Numbered from the stretch's first letter, positions 39,525 to 49,960 are shown. The stretch: DNA of 64,000 bases from Myxocyprinus asiaticus (GCF_019703515.2 NC_059382.1:15603001-15667000); one strand, 5' to 3'. The notes: generated by a model not told the origin, from the sequence alone. Translations and numbers: made by a program.

Positions 39525-39986
39525 CATCCATGCAATTATCTAATCAGCCAATCGTGTGGCAGCTGTGCTGTGCATAAAATCAAATAGATATGGGTCAGGA
39601 GCTAAAGTTAATGTTCACATCAACCATCAGAATGGGGAAAAAAAAGTTTGATCTCAATGATTTGGACCATGTCATGATTGTTGGTGCCAGATGGGCTGGT
39701 TTGAGTATTTCTGTAACTGCTGATCTCCTGGGATTTTCACACACAACAGTCTCTAGAATTTACTCAGAATGGTGCCAAAAACAAAAAACATTCAGTGAGC
39801 GGCATTTCTGCAGATGGAAACGCCTTGTTGATGAGAGAGGTCAACAGAGAATGGCCAGACAGGTTTGAACTGACAAAGTCTATGGTAACTCAGAAAACTG
39901 CTCTGTACAATTGTGGTGAGAAGAACAGCACCTTAGAATGCTATTCTGAGATGCGGGTTGGTGCTGTTTTGGCGGCACGAGGTGTA
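39521..39986 (+). mobile_element. Partial copy of the foldback Tc1-type element
   Basis: This segment matches the loop plus right arm of the foldback element at 41219-42078: ATCCATGCAATTATCTAATC at the start, GTTGTTGGTGCCAG-type sequence, and GCTGTTTTGGCGGCACGAGG at the end. It lacks the left arm and the outer end. It is bounded by (TA)n on both sides. A separate Tc1 element was inserted at its right edge. Confidence 0.8.
39630..39868 (+). pseudogene. Tc1-type transposase N-terminal fragment
   Basis: The frame reads MGKKKFDLNDLDHVMIVGAR, then AGLSISVTADLLGFSHTTVS and EWCQKQKTFSERHFC. This is the first part of the DNA-binding domain of a Tc1 transposase (helix-turn-helix recognised by SISVTADLLGFSHTTVSR). 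A TGA ends it after GQQRMARQV. Catalytic residues are absent. The same frame occurs at 41670-41913. Confidence 0.85.
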
Positions 39987-39994
39987 TATATATA

Positions 39995-41162
39995 CACCGA
40001 TCAGCCCTGAAAAGATCTGACCCATCAAGGCATGGACTCCACAAGACCTCTGAATGTGTCGTGTGGTATCTAGCACCAAGAGGTTAGCAGCAGATCCTTT
40101 AAGTCCTGTAAGTTGCGAGGTGGAGCCTCCATGGATCGGACTTGTTGGTCCAGCACATCCCATAGATGCTCAATCGGATTGAGATCTGGGGAATTTGGAG
40201 GCCAAGTCAACACCTTGAACACTTTGTCGTGTTCCTCAAACCATCCCTGAACCATTTTTGGAGTGTGGCAGGGCGTATTATCCTGCTGAAAGAGGCCACT
40301 GCCATAAGAGAATACCGTTGCCATGAAGGGGTGTACGTGGTCTGCAACAATCTTTAGGTAGGTGGTACGTGTCAAAGTAACATGCACATGAATGCCAGGA
40401 CCCAAGGTTTCCCAGCAGAACATTGCCCAGAGCTTCACACTGCCTCCGCCGGCTTGACTTCTTTTGATAGTGCATCCTGTGGCCATTTCTTCACCAGGTA
40501 AACTGCGCACATGTACACGGCTGTCTACATGATCTAAAAGAAAATGTGATTCATCAAACCAGGCCACCTTCTTCCATTGCTCCATGGTCCAGTTCTGATG
40601 CTCACGTGCCCATTGTAGGTGCTTTTGGCAGTGGACAGAGGTCAGCATGGGCACTCTGACCGGCCTGCGACTACACAGCCCCATACACAGCAAGCTGCAA
40701 TGCACTGTGTGTTCTGACACCTTTCTATCATGGCCAGCATTAAGTTTTTCAGCAATTTATGCTACAGTAGCTATTCTGTGGGATCGGACCAGACGGGCTA
40801 GCCTTCACTCCCCACGCACATCAATAAGACATGGGTGCCCATAACCCTGTTGCCAGTTCACTGGTTGTCCTTCCTTGGACCACTTTTGGTAGGTACTAAC
40901 CACTGCATACTGGGAACACCCCACAAGACCTGCCATTTTGGAGATACTCTGACCCAGTTGTCTAGCCATCACAACTTGGCCCTTGTCAAAGTCGCTCAGA
41001 TCCTTACACTTGCCCATTTTTCCTGCTTCCGACAGATGAAATTCAAGAAATGACTGTTCACTTCCTGCCTAATATATCCCACCCCTTGACAGGTGACACT
41101 GAAATGAGATAATAAATGTTATTCACTTCACCTGTCAGTGGCTTTAATGTTGTGGCTGATCA

Positions 41163-41167
<5 letters not shown>
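39995..41167 (-). mobile_element. Tc1-like transposon, 1.17 kb, transposase on minus strand
   Basis: Short inverted ends CACCGATCAGCC (39995) and GGCTGATCAGTG (41155-41166) sit between TA tracts, as for Tc1/mariner insertion at TA. The element contains one transposase gene read from the right end. It looks close to full length but is inactive. It lies between the partial copy at 39521 and the foldback element. Confidence 0.88.
40070..41017 (-). pseudogene. Tc1-like transposase, three nonsense changes
   Basis: The frame starts at ATG 41017 ([20 protein letters not shown]) with helix-turn-helix [20 protein letters not shown], and continues in one frame to 40070. In-frame stops lie at codon 71 (40807-40805) and codon 87 (40759-40757). 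A TAG at codon 316 replaces the Gln that family members continue through, removing the usual ending. The core is preserved: Asp 155 in WFDES, Asp 246 in FQQDN, Glu 283 in NPIEHLWD. I count 36 residues between the second Asp and the Glu, against 34 in Sleeping Beauty. That spacing is reported for the DD36E (Incomer) group. The lack of frameshifts suggests fairly recent loss. Confidence 0.92.
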
Positions 41168-41168
<1 letters not shown>

Positions 41169-41201
<33 letters not shown>

Positions 41202-41222
41202 CATATACACACACACACACAC
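41169..41222. repeat. (TA)n(CA)n compound microsatellite
   Basis: TA units run from 41169 to about 41197, then a short TACATACATA stretch and CA units to 41222. It separates the Tc1 element from the foldback element. Confidence 0.9.
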
Positions 41223-41251
41223 CGATCAGCCACAACACTAAAACCACCTGC

Positions 41252-41575
41252 CTAATATTGTGTAGGTCCCCATTGTGCCGCCAAAACAGCGCCAACCAGC
41301 ATCTCAGAATAGCATTCTGAGATGCTATTCTTCTTACCACAATTGTACAGAGCGATTATATGAGTTACTGTAGACTTAGTTCGAACCAGTCTGACCATTC
41401 TCTGTTGACTTCTATCATCAACAAGGCATTTCTGGCCACAGAACTGCTGCTCACTGGATGTTTTTTGTTTTTGGCACCATTCAGAATAAATTCTAGAGAC
41501 TGTTGTGTGTGAAAATCCCAGATCATCAGCAGTTACAGAAATACTCAAACCAGCCCGTCTGGCACCAACAATCAT
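41252..41575 (-). CDS. Internally deleted Tc1-type transposase frame (107 codons)
   Basis: This open frame lies in the left arm of the foldback element. It begins MIVGARRAGLSISVTADDLG with helix-turn-helix sequence (FSHTTVSRIYSEWCQKQK). It passes through CLVDDRSQQRMVRLVRTK and ends directly in VGAVLAAQWGPTQY, the C-terminal tail of this transposase family. All catalytic residues are gone. The usual first residues (MGK...DLD.G) are missing because the inversion junction lies just upstream, so the start used here is the first Met. The right arm version (41670-41913) has a stop after SRLV. Whether any protein is made is unknown. Confidence 0.5.
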   Translation of the reverse strand: MIVGARRAGLSISVTADDLGFSHTTVSRIYSEWCQKQKTSSEQQFCGQKCLVDDRSQQRMVRLVRTKSTVTHIIALYNCGKKNSISECYSEMLVGAVLAAQWGPTQY

Positions 41576-41669
41576 CCATGCAATTATCTAATCAGTCAAT
41601 CGTGTGTCAGCAGTGCAGTGCATAAAATCATGCAGATACGGGTCAAGAGCTTCAGTTAATGTTCACATC

Positions 41670-41913
41670 AACCATCAGAGTGGGGAACAAATTTGATCTC
41701 AGTGATTTGGACCGTGGCATGATTGTTGGTGCCAGATGGGCTGGTTTGAGTATTTCTGTAACTGCTGATCTCCTGGGATTTTCACACACAACAGTCTCTA
41801 GAATTTACTCCAAATGGTGCCAAAAACAAAAAACATCCAGTGAGCTGCAGTTCTGCAGATGGAAAAGTCTTGTTGATGAGAGAGGTCAGCTGAGAATATC
41901 CAGACTGGTTTGA
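41670..41913 (+). pseudogene. Tc1-type transposase N-terminal fragment, right arm
   Basis: The frame contains KFDLSDLDRGMIVGARWAGL and SISVTADLLGFSHTTVSRIY, then WCQKQKTSSELQFCRWK, stopping at TGA after LRISRLV. It is the inverted partner of the left-arm frame and extends further upstream through the spacer. It has no catalytic domain. Confidence 0.85.
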
Positions 41914-42074
41914 ACTGACAAAGTCTACGGTAACTCAGATAACCACTCTGTACAATTGTGGTGAGGAGAATAGCTTCTCAGAATGCTATTCTGAGATGCG
42001 GGTTGGCGCTGTTTTGGCGGTACAAGGGGGACCTACACAATATTAGGCAGGTGGTTTTAATGTTGTGGCTGATC

Positions 42075-42076
<2 letters not shown>

Positions 42077-42112
<36 letters not shown>
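42077..42112. repeat. (TA)n microsatellite
   Basis: About 18 TA units lie at the right end of the foldback element. Confidence 0.95.
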
Positions 42113-42116
<4 letters not shown>

Positions 42117-42619
42117 CTGAACCATTAGTATCACTAGAAACAAAACAAAGCACATTATTGTAGTCACGTCCACCCAGGGTAACACTATGAGCATTTGATT
42201 GCATGCATGTGAAACGTGATGATAGCTTTCCTCTTTCCTGTCTCCCTCCAGCACCACTCCCATCCCCCTTTCAGTTCATCTTAATTATGGCACAATTAGG
42301 CGCTACAAATGGCGTCAGAGCGCATGCAGCTCGTGTCTGAGCTGTGTCAGTGTTTCCAGTTTCCTGCAGTAATGGGCCTATGATGACTGCCCTGGCTGTC
42401 CACCATCCTGACCTCAGCAGGCCCTAAGGTCATGACCCCTCAGCTCTGCTGGTGTTTTTACAGCCCAAAGGGGTTGATGGCCTATGGCTTAAGGGGGTGC
42501 TGGGTTACCTTGGACAGGCTTAGGAGAAAAAACATATACATTACTGTTGGCTATAAGCATGATTTTGTACATGTGGATCTTTTCAAATGCACTAAATAAA
42601 TTGCTAAATATCTAGTGTT
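42113..42619. other. Intergenic DNA, no gene
   Basis: Unique-looking sequence. The part 42300-42520 is moderately GC-rich. No coding pattern was recognised. Confidence 0.5.
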
Positions 42620-42832
42620 TTAAAAGGATAATTAACCAAAAAATGAAAATTCTGTTATCATTTACAAAACCCATTTAACTTTGTCTTCAATGGAACACAA
42701 AAGATGATGATGTTACGCAGAATGTCTCCATTCACTTTCATTGCATGATTTTTCCATACAATGAGAGTGAATAGTGACTGAGGCTAACATTTTTTGACAG
42801 GATGTTCATTTTTGGGTGAACTATTCTTTTAA
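42620..42832. mobile_element. TTAA-type inverted-repeat element, short class
   Basis: It begins TTAAAAGGATAATTAACC (TTAA 42620-42623) and ends TGGGTGAACTATTCTTTTAA (TTAA 42829-42832). The inner palindrome CATTCACTTTCATTGCATGA pairs with ACAATGAGAGTGAATAGTGA. Confidence 0.8.
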
Positions 42833-44447
42833 TGTGTAATGGCAACCTGGACCGTCATCACTCACTTGAGAGGTTTCAGATCATTAATATATATATATAG
42901 GAACATATTCATAAAAGTCTGAATTTCTTTAGTCTACTTAACTCAATTGCTTTTACACATGTGTATTAAAATCACATCCACATTTCTAATAATAACCAAG
43001 GCCCTGACTTCATACAAGAAATGTGCATTTATAAAAATGACCCAAAGAGCTGTTTCATTTCTAAACATAACACACTATTATTTTTTAGTGAGTGTTTTAA
43101 TGGAGTTTTTCATATTTCTATAAAGAAGTGATTATGACTTCTGCTGGGGGGCTTGAAAGAGCACACAATCTGCTGTTTCACTGATTAAACCCCTTCAGAA
43201 TACATAGAGCTCAATACATCAGCAGCCTGACCTGCTAGTAGTAAACGTTGAAAAAATTGAGTTTTTCTCAATGAATATCACATGTACATTTTAAAAAGGT
43301 TGCAAAGCTGCGTGAACCCCGTGTCAACTTCCCCTTGTGTCTCTCTGAAGCCACTAGCGCTTGACACTGGCTCACACAAGATATGCATTGTGGACTGTGC
43401 AGTAGATCTATTCCCAAAGCTTTGGTGTGCACATTACTCTTATTAAGGGGCAACTCCTGCGCCGTATTTGTCAAGTTCTGGAGCTCCTTGAAAAGGCAAT
43501 TGCACTTTTCAAAAGAGTTCAAAATTGAGGTGGTGGTAACACAATATCCACAGTAGGACCCCGCTACTTCTGTACCGCAAGTAGTGTCGGATCAACAGAA
43601 GACCAGAGAAGGTCATCAATTCTTATTTAAGACCTGTTTCATACCGTTTTTTCTTACAGCAGCCATTATTACTTCAAACTGACATGGGCTGGCCTTTAAC
43701 TTGGAACCGAGGAACAGCTTTTCCAAATTTAAATTTTTTTTTAAATTACCATTAATAAAAAGAAAGCTAAATGTAATTGTCCCATATTATATATATATAT
43801 ATATTTGTGCTCAAAGTTGAGTAATAAAAAAAGTATGACAAACCACGAATACCAATATAACACAGCGCAAGAGGGAGGATTCTGAAAACAAACAATGGCG
43901 AGTATGCATGAGTATCAATAAACACAATTCTTCCGTCTCGGAAGCTTCCTGCTTTATTTGATTAAGCGGGGCGAAAAAACAGAGCAGTCATGCTCATTGC
44001 TTTTTTTCCTCTTTCCCTTCCCCTGCAATCTTCTCTGTGCCTAATGGGAATCGGAAGTTTAAGTGAAGCTGCCTGGCTAGCCTCGGACTAACCTCTCCAT
44101 CTGGAAGGGAACTTGCCAGCCTTGGGGCTACTCCCAACCCTTCCCGGCTGTTGAGTTTGGGGCTTTTGTTTTTGTGGGCTTGAGAAAGCATATTTTTTAC
44201 AAATGATTGCCATATCCTCCACCAGCTGCTGACCCCGCGCCTGTCCCCACGCAGGGGCATGGTTCTTATTTCGGCCAAGACTGACCCAGAGTGTCCAAGG
44301 GTGCAGGTCTGTGACTGGTTTTGAGTGCTGAGGAAAGTGTGAGAGAGGAGATTCCAGCTCTGAAAATATTTTTTAGTTGAATGCGACTGGTTCCACACCT
44401 TTTGCTTTTCCTAAACAAACGTGATTACAATCTTTGACTTTATTGAA
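42833..44447. other. Intergenic DNA, no gene supported
   Basis: AT-rich, with short TA tracts at 42887-42898 and 43788-43804. A 134-codon open frame on the minus strand (43994-44398) has no recognised domain, although it lies in a locally GC-richer block (44030-44300). Confidence 0.4.
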
Positions 44448-44996
44448 AATGGAAAATTCTGTCATTATTCACAGATTTGGAGCGACAAAACCTGTATGAC
44501 TTTATTTCTACCATGGAACAGAAAAGGAAAAATGAGAAGAATCTTTATACAGCTTACTGACATATAATGACAGTAAATGGTAAATCCGGGCTGTGCCAAT
44601 TGTTATGGCTTCAATTCAACACTGTGGTAGCCATATTTTATTTAGAGAAGCTCTAGAAACCATTAATCAATTATTTTATTTGAGAGAAAATTACATCTTA
44701 AATTTCAGTCTGTTCATCACATAAAATTATCCAATGCCTTCAAAAGACTTAGAATTTAGTGTACAAGTCAGTTCGATGACTTGTACTGTTTTCATGATAT
44801 TTTATTTATTTTTTACCCTTTTTGGAGCCTGACAGCTTGGAGTCACTACTCACTTTCATTACATGGCAAAATGCCATGTGAAGATTCTTCAAATTTCTCC
44901 TGTTTTCTACAGAAGAAAGTCATACCGGTTTGGGGGCGACATTAAGGTAAATAATTAAATAATTAACATTTTTGGGAGAATTATCCCTTGAGAGAG
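44448..44996. mobile_element. TTAA-type inverted-repeat element, long class
   Basis: The left block is GAAAATTCTGTCATTATTCA. The right end is TTTTTGGGAGAATTATCCC. Inner blocks match the 4.2-kb element: AATCCGGGCTGTGCCAATTG with GAGCCTGACAGCTTGGAGTC, and CAATGCCTTCAAAAGACTTA. The outer TTAA is lost. Confidence 0.75.
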
Positions 44997-46788
44997 TGCA
45001 TTTCTACCTTCCGCAACATACTCCACAACTACAAGGAGATTTGATTAGAGGTCTTGGAGTGGTGGCCAGTGCATCTGCTACAGGTCTGGTGTGTATGAGT
45101 CACTAAGCATGTGGTTTGTCTCATCACTCTCCCTTTTTCTCTCTCTCTCTCTTTGTTTTTAATCAAGCCCTCTGCAACAGGGAGGAGTCGATCTCCTCCT
45201 TCTTCACAGAGTCAACTGCCAATGATGTGTAACTTCGGTTTCTATGCAACCCTGAATAAAACAACTCCCCAAACTTACAGCAAGTGGCAACAAATTAAAA
45301 GCCATGTCCTAAAGGCTGGCACATCCTTAGTGTTTCCTTTTATGCTTTTGTGCTGACCTGGTTATATCCTTTTTTTTTTCCCTCTTCTCTTTCATTTTTT
45401 GCTTCCTGAGATGAGGAGGTAGCAGCCCAAGGGGCTAAGCATAAACACAAGGCAAAAGGCATGACGGGTGTCTCAGTCTGTGAAAATGTTAAAGCCCTTG
45501 TGATACCTGCACACCAGAAATAGCTATCACAAAGCTATGTCATGTTTATGGCTGCTGTCAAGCAGGGAAGTTCAGTGTTAATTAAAAATACAATGGCCGT
45601 TAACACATCAGCTGGTGCCAATAGACTGCATATTTGCCCTGTTGTTGCAGTATTGATGAAGCTGCTGGCACTTCATAATTCATCAGGCCTGGCCACCTCA
45701 GGTGAGGGATGCCAAGTGCAGAGCCAAGCAGTCCTGTTCATTGCGTGGCAGGGCCCCTAGAGCGTTGCCACTGCAGCACGCAGCCGAACACACATGCACA
45801 CACACACTATTCTCAGCACTTTCTCTGCTCAGCTGCTGTGTGTAGTGCACCGCTGGGTAATTGCATGGTAATACTTCATTATGGCAGCACTGTAATTTGG
45901 GCATTGGACACTTCAAAGGGAGGCAAAAACCTCTTCACAGACAGCGCAAATTACTGCAAGTCCACATAACCCCTGCTTTGTTTTAACTTGTATTGTTTTT
46001 GGCCACGAGTCTCGCTTCCAAAATAAACACGGGGAGCAATCAGTGCATATTCTTGATCGTATAATCGTCGCAGTGGTGCAGCGTGAAAGAGTTAAAAATT
46101 GGATTTTGCCATCATGTGAAGCCAAGAAGAATAAAATTCAAAATCAAAGGCTTATCTAAACAAATGTCACTTTCTGAATGGCAGGGCTGTGGAGCTGGTC
46201 GGGGCATGAGCTGGTAGGAGGAGGGCTGACCGGTGGTACCGTTGGACTCTGAGCAACTGGAGGGGCTCCATCCTCGCAGCAACTGACCAGAAAATTCTGC
46301 TCATTTTTAGGCTTTTACAGCTCATGTCCAATTCTGAGAACAAAGTTCACACTCACGGTTGTTTACTCAGCCAGCGGTGCTCTGGGCTTGAGTCTGCACG
46401 CTTCAGTCAAAGCAGACAAAAAAAACAAAAAAAAAAACAAAACAACAAACAGGAGAAGTCTAGACAGTCTGCAAAGACTAAACGCAGTAACTGCATATAA
46501 GACTCTTAAGACTGATCTGCTCTGTGACAGACATGTTTTACTCAACTCATGACACATTTAAAAATTCCTCGGTCCTATTTTACTACAAAATCAAAAGAAA
46601 CAAATAAGAATGATATTTTGCATATAAAACATGAAGCCTATTTATATGGCCATTATTTTTTTTATTTTTTTTACATTGTGGCATTATTTTTAATACAGTT
46701 ATGCATATTTTACCCCTATTACCACAATGCAAAAAAAGATGGTCTTTTAACGCTCTCATTACCACAAAGTGGAGAAAAAATAAAAATA

Positions 46789-46790
<2 letters not shown>
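44997..46790. other. Unique-looking intergenic DNA, possible regulatory block
   Basis: No gene is supported. The stretch 45540-45720 has even composition, no repeats and a TTAATTAA (45578-45585) of the kind bound by homeodomain proteins. It has the look of conserved non-coding DNA. Alignment with other fish would be needed to confirm. The rest is ordinary. Confidence 0.4.

Positions 46791-46857
<67 letters not shown>
46791..46857. repeat. Long (TA)n microsatellite
   Basis: About 33 TA units, the longest TA run in the window. A second, broken TA-rich stretch lies at 46928-46963. Confidence 0.95.
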
Positions 46858-46859
<2 letters not shown>

Positions 46860-47385
46860 TAAAACTGTAAAGTATTTATACATCATAGTAGTATCCCCTT
46901 TACATAAAAAAAACAAACAAACAAATGAGATATATATAATATTTTATATATATATATATAAAATTGTACAAAATCTTTTTTAATACAGTAAAAATTAATT
47001 TTAATGCAGTAGTGAGAATCATCACTGAAAACGATGGGAATATTAAAGATAATTTGCCTGGACAAGTTAAGGTAACGAAAATGTTGGGGTAAAATATGTT
47101 TAAGTGTCCTGAAAATAATGTCACAATGCAAAAAATCTTAATGGTCTTAAATGTAGGCTTAATTTTCTTTATTTGAAATATAATTGTATTTTTTGTTGTT
47201 GTTTTTTGTTTTGTTTTTTTGTATTGATTCGGGGTTAAATATGAGCAGGACATTTACTGACAGGTTTCGTGAGAATCACCAACTAAGCTCAGATTCAGAG
47301 AAACCAGAGTGCCAGTAATTTATAATCCACATTTGGCTGGGCAATCAAAAAATTTCAGTGTTGACGTAGTTACTGCATTTTGCCT

Positions 47386-48030
47386 TTAAGGAATATTCCG
47401 GGTTCAATACAAGTTAAGCTCAATCAGCAGCATTTGTGGCATAATGTTGATTACCACAAAAATTTATTTTGACTCATCCCTCCTTTTCTTTAAAAAAAAA
47501 GCAAAAATCGAGGTTACAGTGAGGCACTTACAATGGAAGTGAATGTGGCCAATTTTTGGAGGGTTTAAACAAAATTTGAAGCTTATCATTTTATAAAAGC
47601 ACTTATTATAATTCTTCTGTTAAAACTCATGTATTATTGGAGCTGTTAAGTTGTTTAAATCGTAATTTTTACGGTCATTTTAGTGTTTTAAGGTTTGTTT
47701 ACATTACATCCTCATGGCAACAAAGTTGTAAAATTGTCTGTAGCTTTACAAAGAAAAGGTTAGTAAGTCATTTTATCACAATAAATCATGTTAAAACGCA
47801 TTCTGTTTATGTCTTGTGGACATAACTATACTTTTGAAACAGTGAGTATTTTAATATTCAAAAATTGGCCCCCATTCTCTTCCATTGTAAGTGCCTCACT
47901 GTAACCTAGATTTTCACTTTTTTTAAAGAATAAGGAGGGATGAGTCAAAATAAATGTTTGTGGTAATCAATATTATGCCACAAATGCTGTCGATTGAGCT
48001 TAATTTATTGAACCCGGAATATTCCTTTAA
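47386..48030. mobile_element. Second TTAA palindrome family (645 bp)
   Basis: The ends are TTAAGGAATATTCCGGGTTC and GAACCCGGAATATTCCTTTAA, with TTAA at 47386-47389 and 48027-48030. The arms pair over about 170 bp: CAGCATTTGTGGCATAATGT with TATTATGCCACAAATGCTG, and GTGAGGCACTTACAATGGAA with TTCCATTGTAAGTGCCTCAC. The centre is AT-rich and not coding. The terminal motif differs from the GGGATAGTTCACCC family, so this is a separate family with the same target preference. Confidence 0.88.
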
Positions 48031-48804
48031 GGCAGAAGGCTGTCACACTTGACTTCAGGTGTTTAATATAGCTCTATTCAAACATGGAAATACCAAAGCT
48101 TCAAATCGAAGGTTCAATTAGAAATTGCGTTGGATGTCTAATATATCTGGCAATTAGGTTCTTTTTCTTCCTTCATATAAAAACTCCACTGCAAGAGAAT
48201 AATAAAAAAGAAAAAAAAAAAGACATTGGTTCAGTTTAGGTATAGCACAAAGTTACAACCGCCAGCCAAAAGATGAATGTAAAATTCAAATATGGCAAGT
48301 CTATATTCATTAAAATGCAGTAGAGATTCAAACGAGCTCACACACTCAAGCCCAGCCTACTATTCAGTCCTATTGTTGTGCAAATCTCACACACGGGTGC
48401 ACACATGAAGCCAGTGGGGTCTGTTAAACAAAGGTTTTATCCACAACTTATTCCAAAGTTACAGGGCATTGCTCCATCAAGCTGGTATTTACAAAACTAT
48501 GTGCATACTCCAAACATTCTGAGATATATGGATAGCTGGGGCATGAAGGCAGAAACAACAAACATTTTTGAGCATAAATATTGAAATCTTTTATTTGTCT
48601 TTTCTAGACTCTGATGCTGAATATACACACAACTCCACCGGTCGTACACATGGCATTAGTAACAAGATCACAGCAGAGAACAAACAGCCAGGGGTTTATT
48701 TTTACAGATCTAAAACAGACAAGGTTTTTTTTTACAACATACTGAGCAGCAACACTGGGATTTGGTTTCGAACAGAAAATTCTTCATGTACAGCATCAAA
48801 AGCT
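48031..48804. other. Intergenic DNA, no gene
   Basis: AT-rich unique-looking sequence with A-runs near 48205-48222. Short open frames have no recognised content. Confidence 0.5.
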
Positions 48805-49004
48805 TAAAGGGATAGTTAGCCCAAAAATGAAAATTCTGTGTTCCAAACCTGTATTACTTTTTTATTTTTTCTGTGCAACACAAAAAGAGATGTTAGGCAG
48901 GATGTTAGCCTCAGTCACCATTCACTTTCATCATATGAAAAAACATTATTCATGAATGGTGAATGGTGACAATATTTTCATTTTTGTGTGAACTATCCCT
49001 TTAA
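48805..49004. mobile_element. Complete TTAA-type inverted-repeat element, short class (200 bp)
   Basis: The ends are TTAAAGGGATAGTTAGCCC and GTGTGAACTATCCCTTTAA, with TTAA at 48805-48808 and 49001-49004. The centre is TCACCATTCACTTTCATC paired with GAATGGTGAATGGTGA. It is the smallest full-length copy in the window. Confidence 0.88.
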
Positions 49005-49200
49005 GTGATAACTAGTGGCAGAGCTTGAATTTTTGGTATGTGGGTGAGAGTGAGAAAACCTGTGTTAGGTGCAAGCTCCAGAAATCGGAAAATACTGTAC
49101 CTACTGTATAGCAAACAGCTCCAATGAGGAAACTGATGGAAAATGACCCAAAATTGCGTCCAAATAATATCACTAAATAATATTACTATAAATTTCACAG

Positions 49201-49960
49201 CCTGATCTCATGAAATTTACATGAACATGACAACATTTTTACAATTCAAAAAATATGTGCCGTATAACATGTTTTGCTGCAGTTTTCCAGTGAAATGTCC
49301 AGCTGGGGGCGCCAAAAGCGAGTAAAATGGTGTCGTATTCAGACAAGGTTTTAAGGTAAATTTTAGATGGATGTTTTTAAAACATTCCTCCCTAATGTAA
49401 AGCTTTTGCCTAAACCTAACCATTATTGTTATAAAATATGAGATGTTAAAAAAGACATCCTTACCAAACCAACGCCTAAACCTAACCATAGTGTTTCAAA
49501 ATGCAGACGCAAAATAAAAAAAATAACAATTCTGAACCAACCACATTGTTTTGCTTGCGTTTATGGCTGGACTTAAACCGCGGTCCTCCGACTCCAAGTC
49601 CAACGCCCTATAAGGTGAGCTACCCCACAAGCTAATCACATTGGAATAAATGTATATATGTAGGTAGGTCTATAATTCAAGAATTAAAATGTATCGCTTT
49701 TCAAAAGATGTGTTAGAGTAAAAGTGTGTTTATATCATAAAATAGCAGGGTCTGAGTAATAGAGAAAAATGAGTATTTATAAAGTCATAATCAGCCATTT
49801 AAGTTATGATCTGAGTGAAAGTGAATATAAAACACAGTTGTTGTAGCGCCTCTAGTGTTAATTTCACCTGGAAACTGCAGGGAATTGTACCTGGAGACAC
49901 ATATACAAATTTTTACAAAAAATGTATAGAGAGTCACATTTTCACTATAAGGCCAGGTTG
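49201..49960. mobile_element. Third inverted-repeat family (CCTGATCTCATGA ends), copy 1
   Basis: The left end is CCTGATCTCATGAAATTTAC. The right end is ACTATAAGGCCAGGTTG. A second copy at 52024-52598 shares the end, the block GGGGCGCCAAAAGCGAG (TGGTGCCAAAAGCAAG there) and GCGCCTCTAGTG. Inside, GCCTAAACCTAACCAT occurs twice (about 49410 and 49468). No transposase frame and no certain target duplication were found. Confidence 0.7.

Larger units (their letters stand above)
41219..42078. mobile_element. Foldback Tc1-type element (860 bp, arms about 355 bp)
   Basis: The left arm (about 41219-41574) and the right arm (about 41720-42078) are inverted copies of about 90% identity by eye. Ends read ACCGATCAGCCACAACACTA and, inverted, ACCGATCAGCCACAACATTA. 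A spacer of about 145 bp separates them. Each arm contains the start of a Tc1-type transposase joined to its last residues. Each arm also carries a small inner hairpin, AGCATCTCAGAAT with ATTCTGAGATGCT (41298-41326). Flanks are (TA)n. The transcript would fold into one long double strand. Confidence 0.88.

Noticed and set aside
43994..44398. 134-codon open frame on the minus strand
   Set aside because: No family resemblance and no supporting gene structure. Kept only as a remark in the interval entry.
46549..46983. 144-codon open frame on the plus strand
   Set aside because: Much of it is Ile-Tyr repeats read from the (TA)n microsatellite; not a gene.
49410..49490. Two CCTAAACCTAACC motifs resembling telomere repeat variants
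   Set aside because: They lie inside a dispersed inverted-repeat element and are spaced by unrelated sequence, so they are not an interstitial telomere array.
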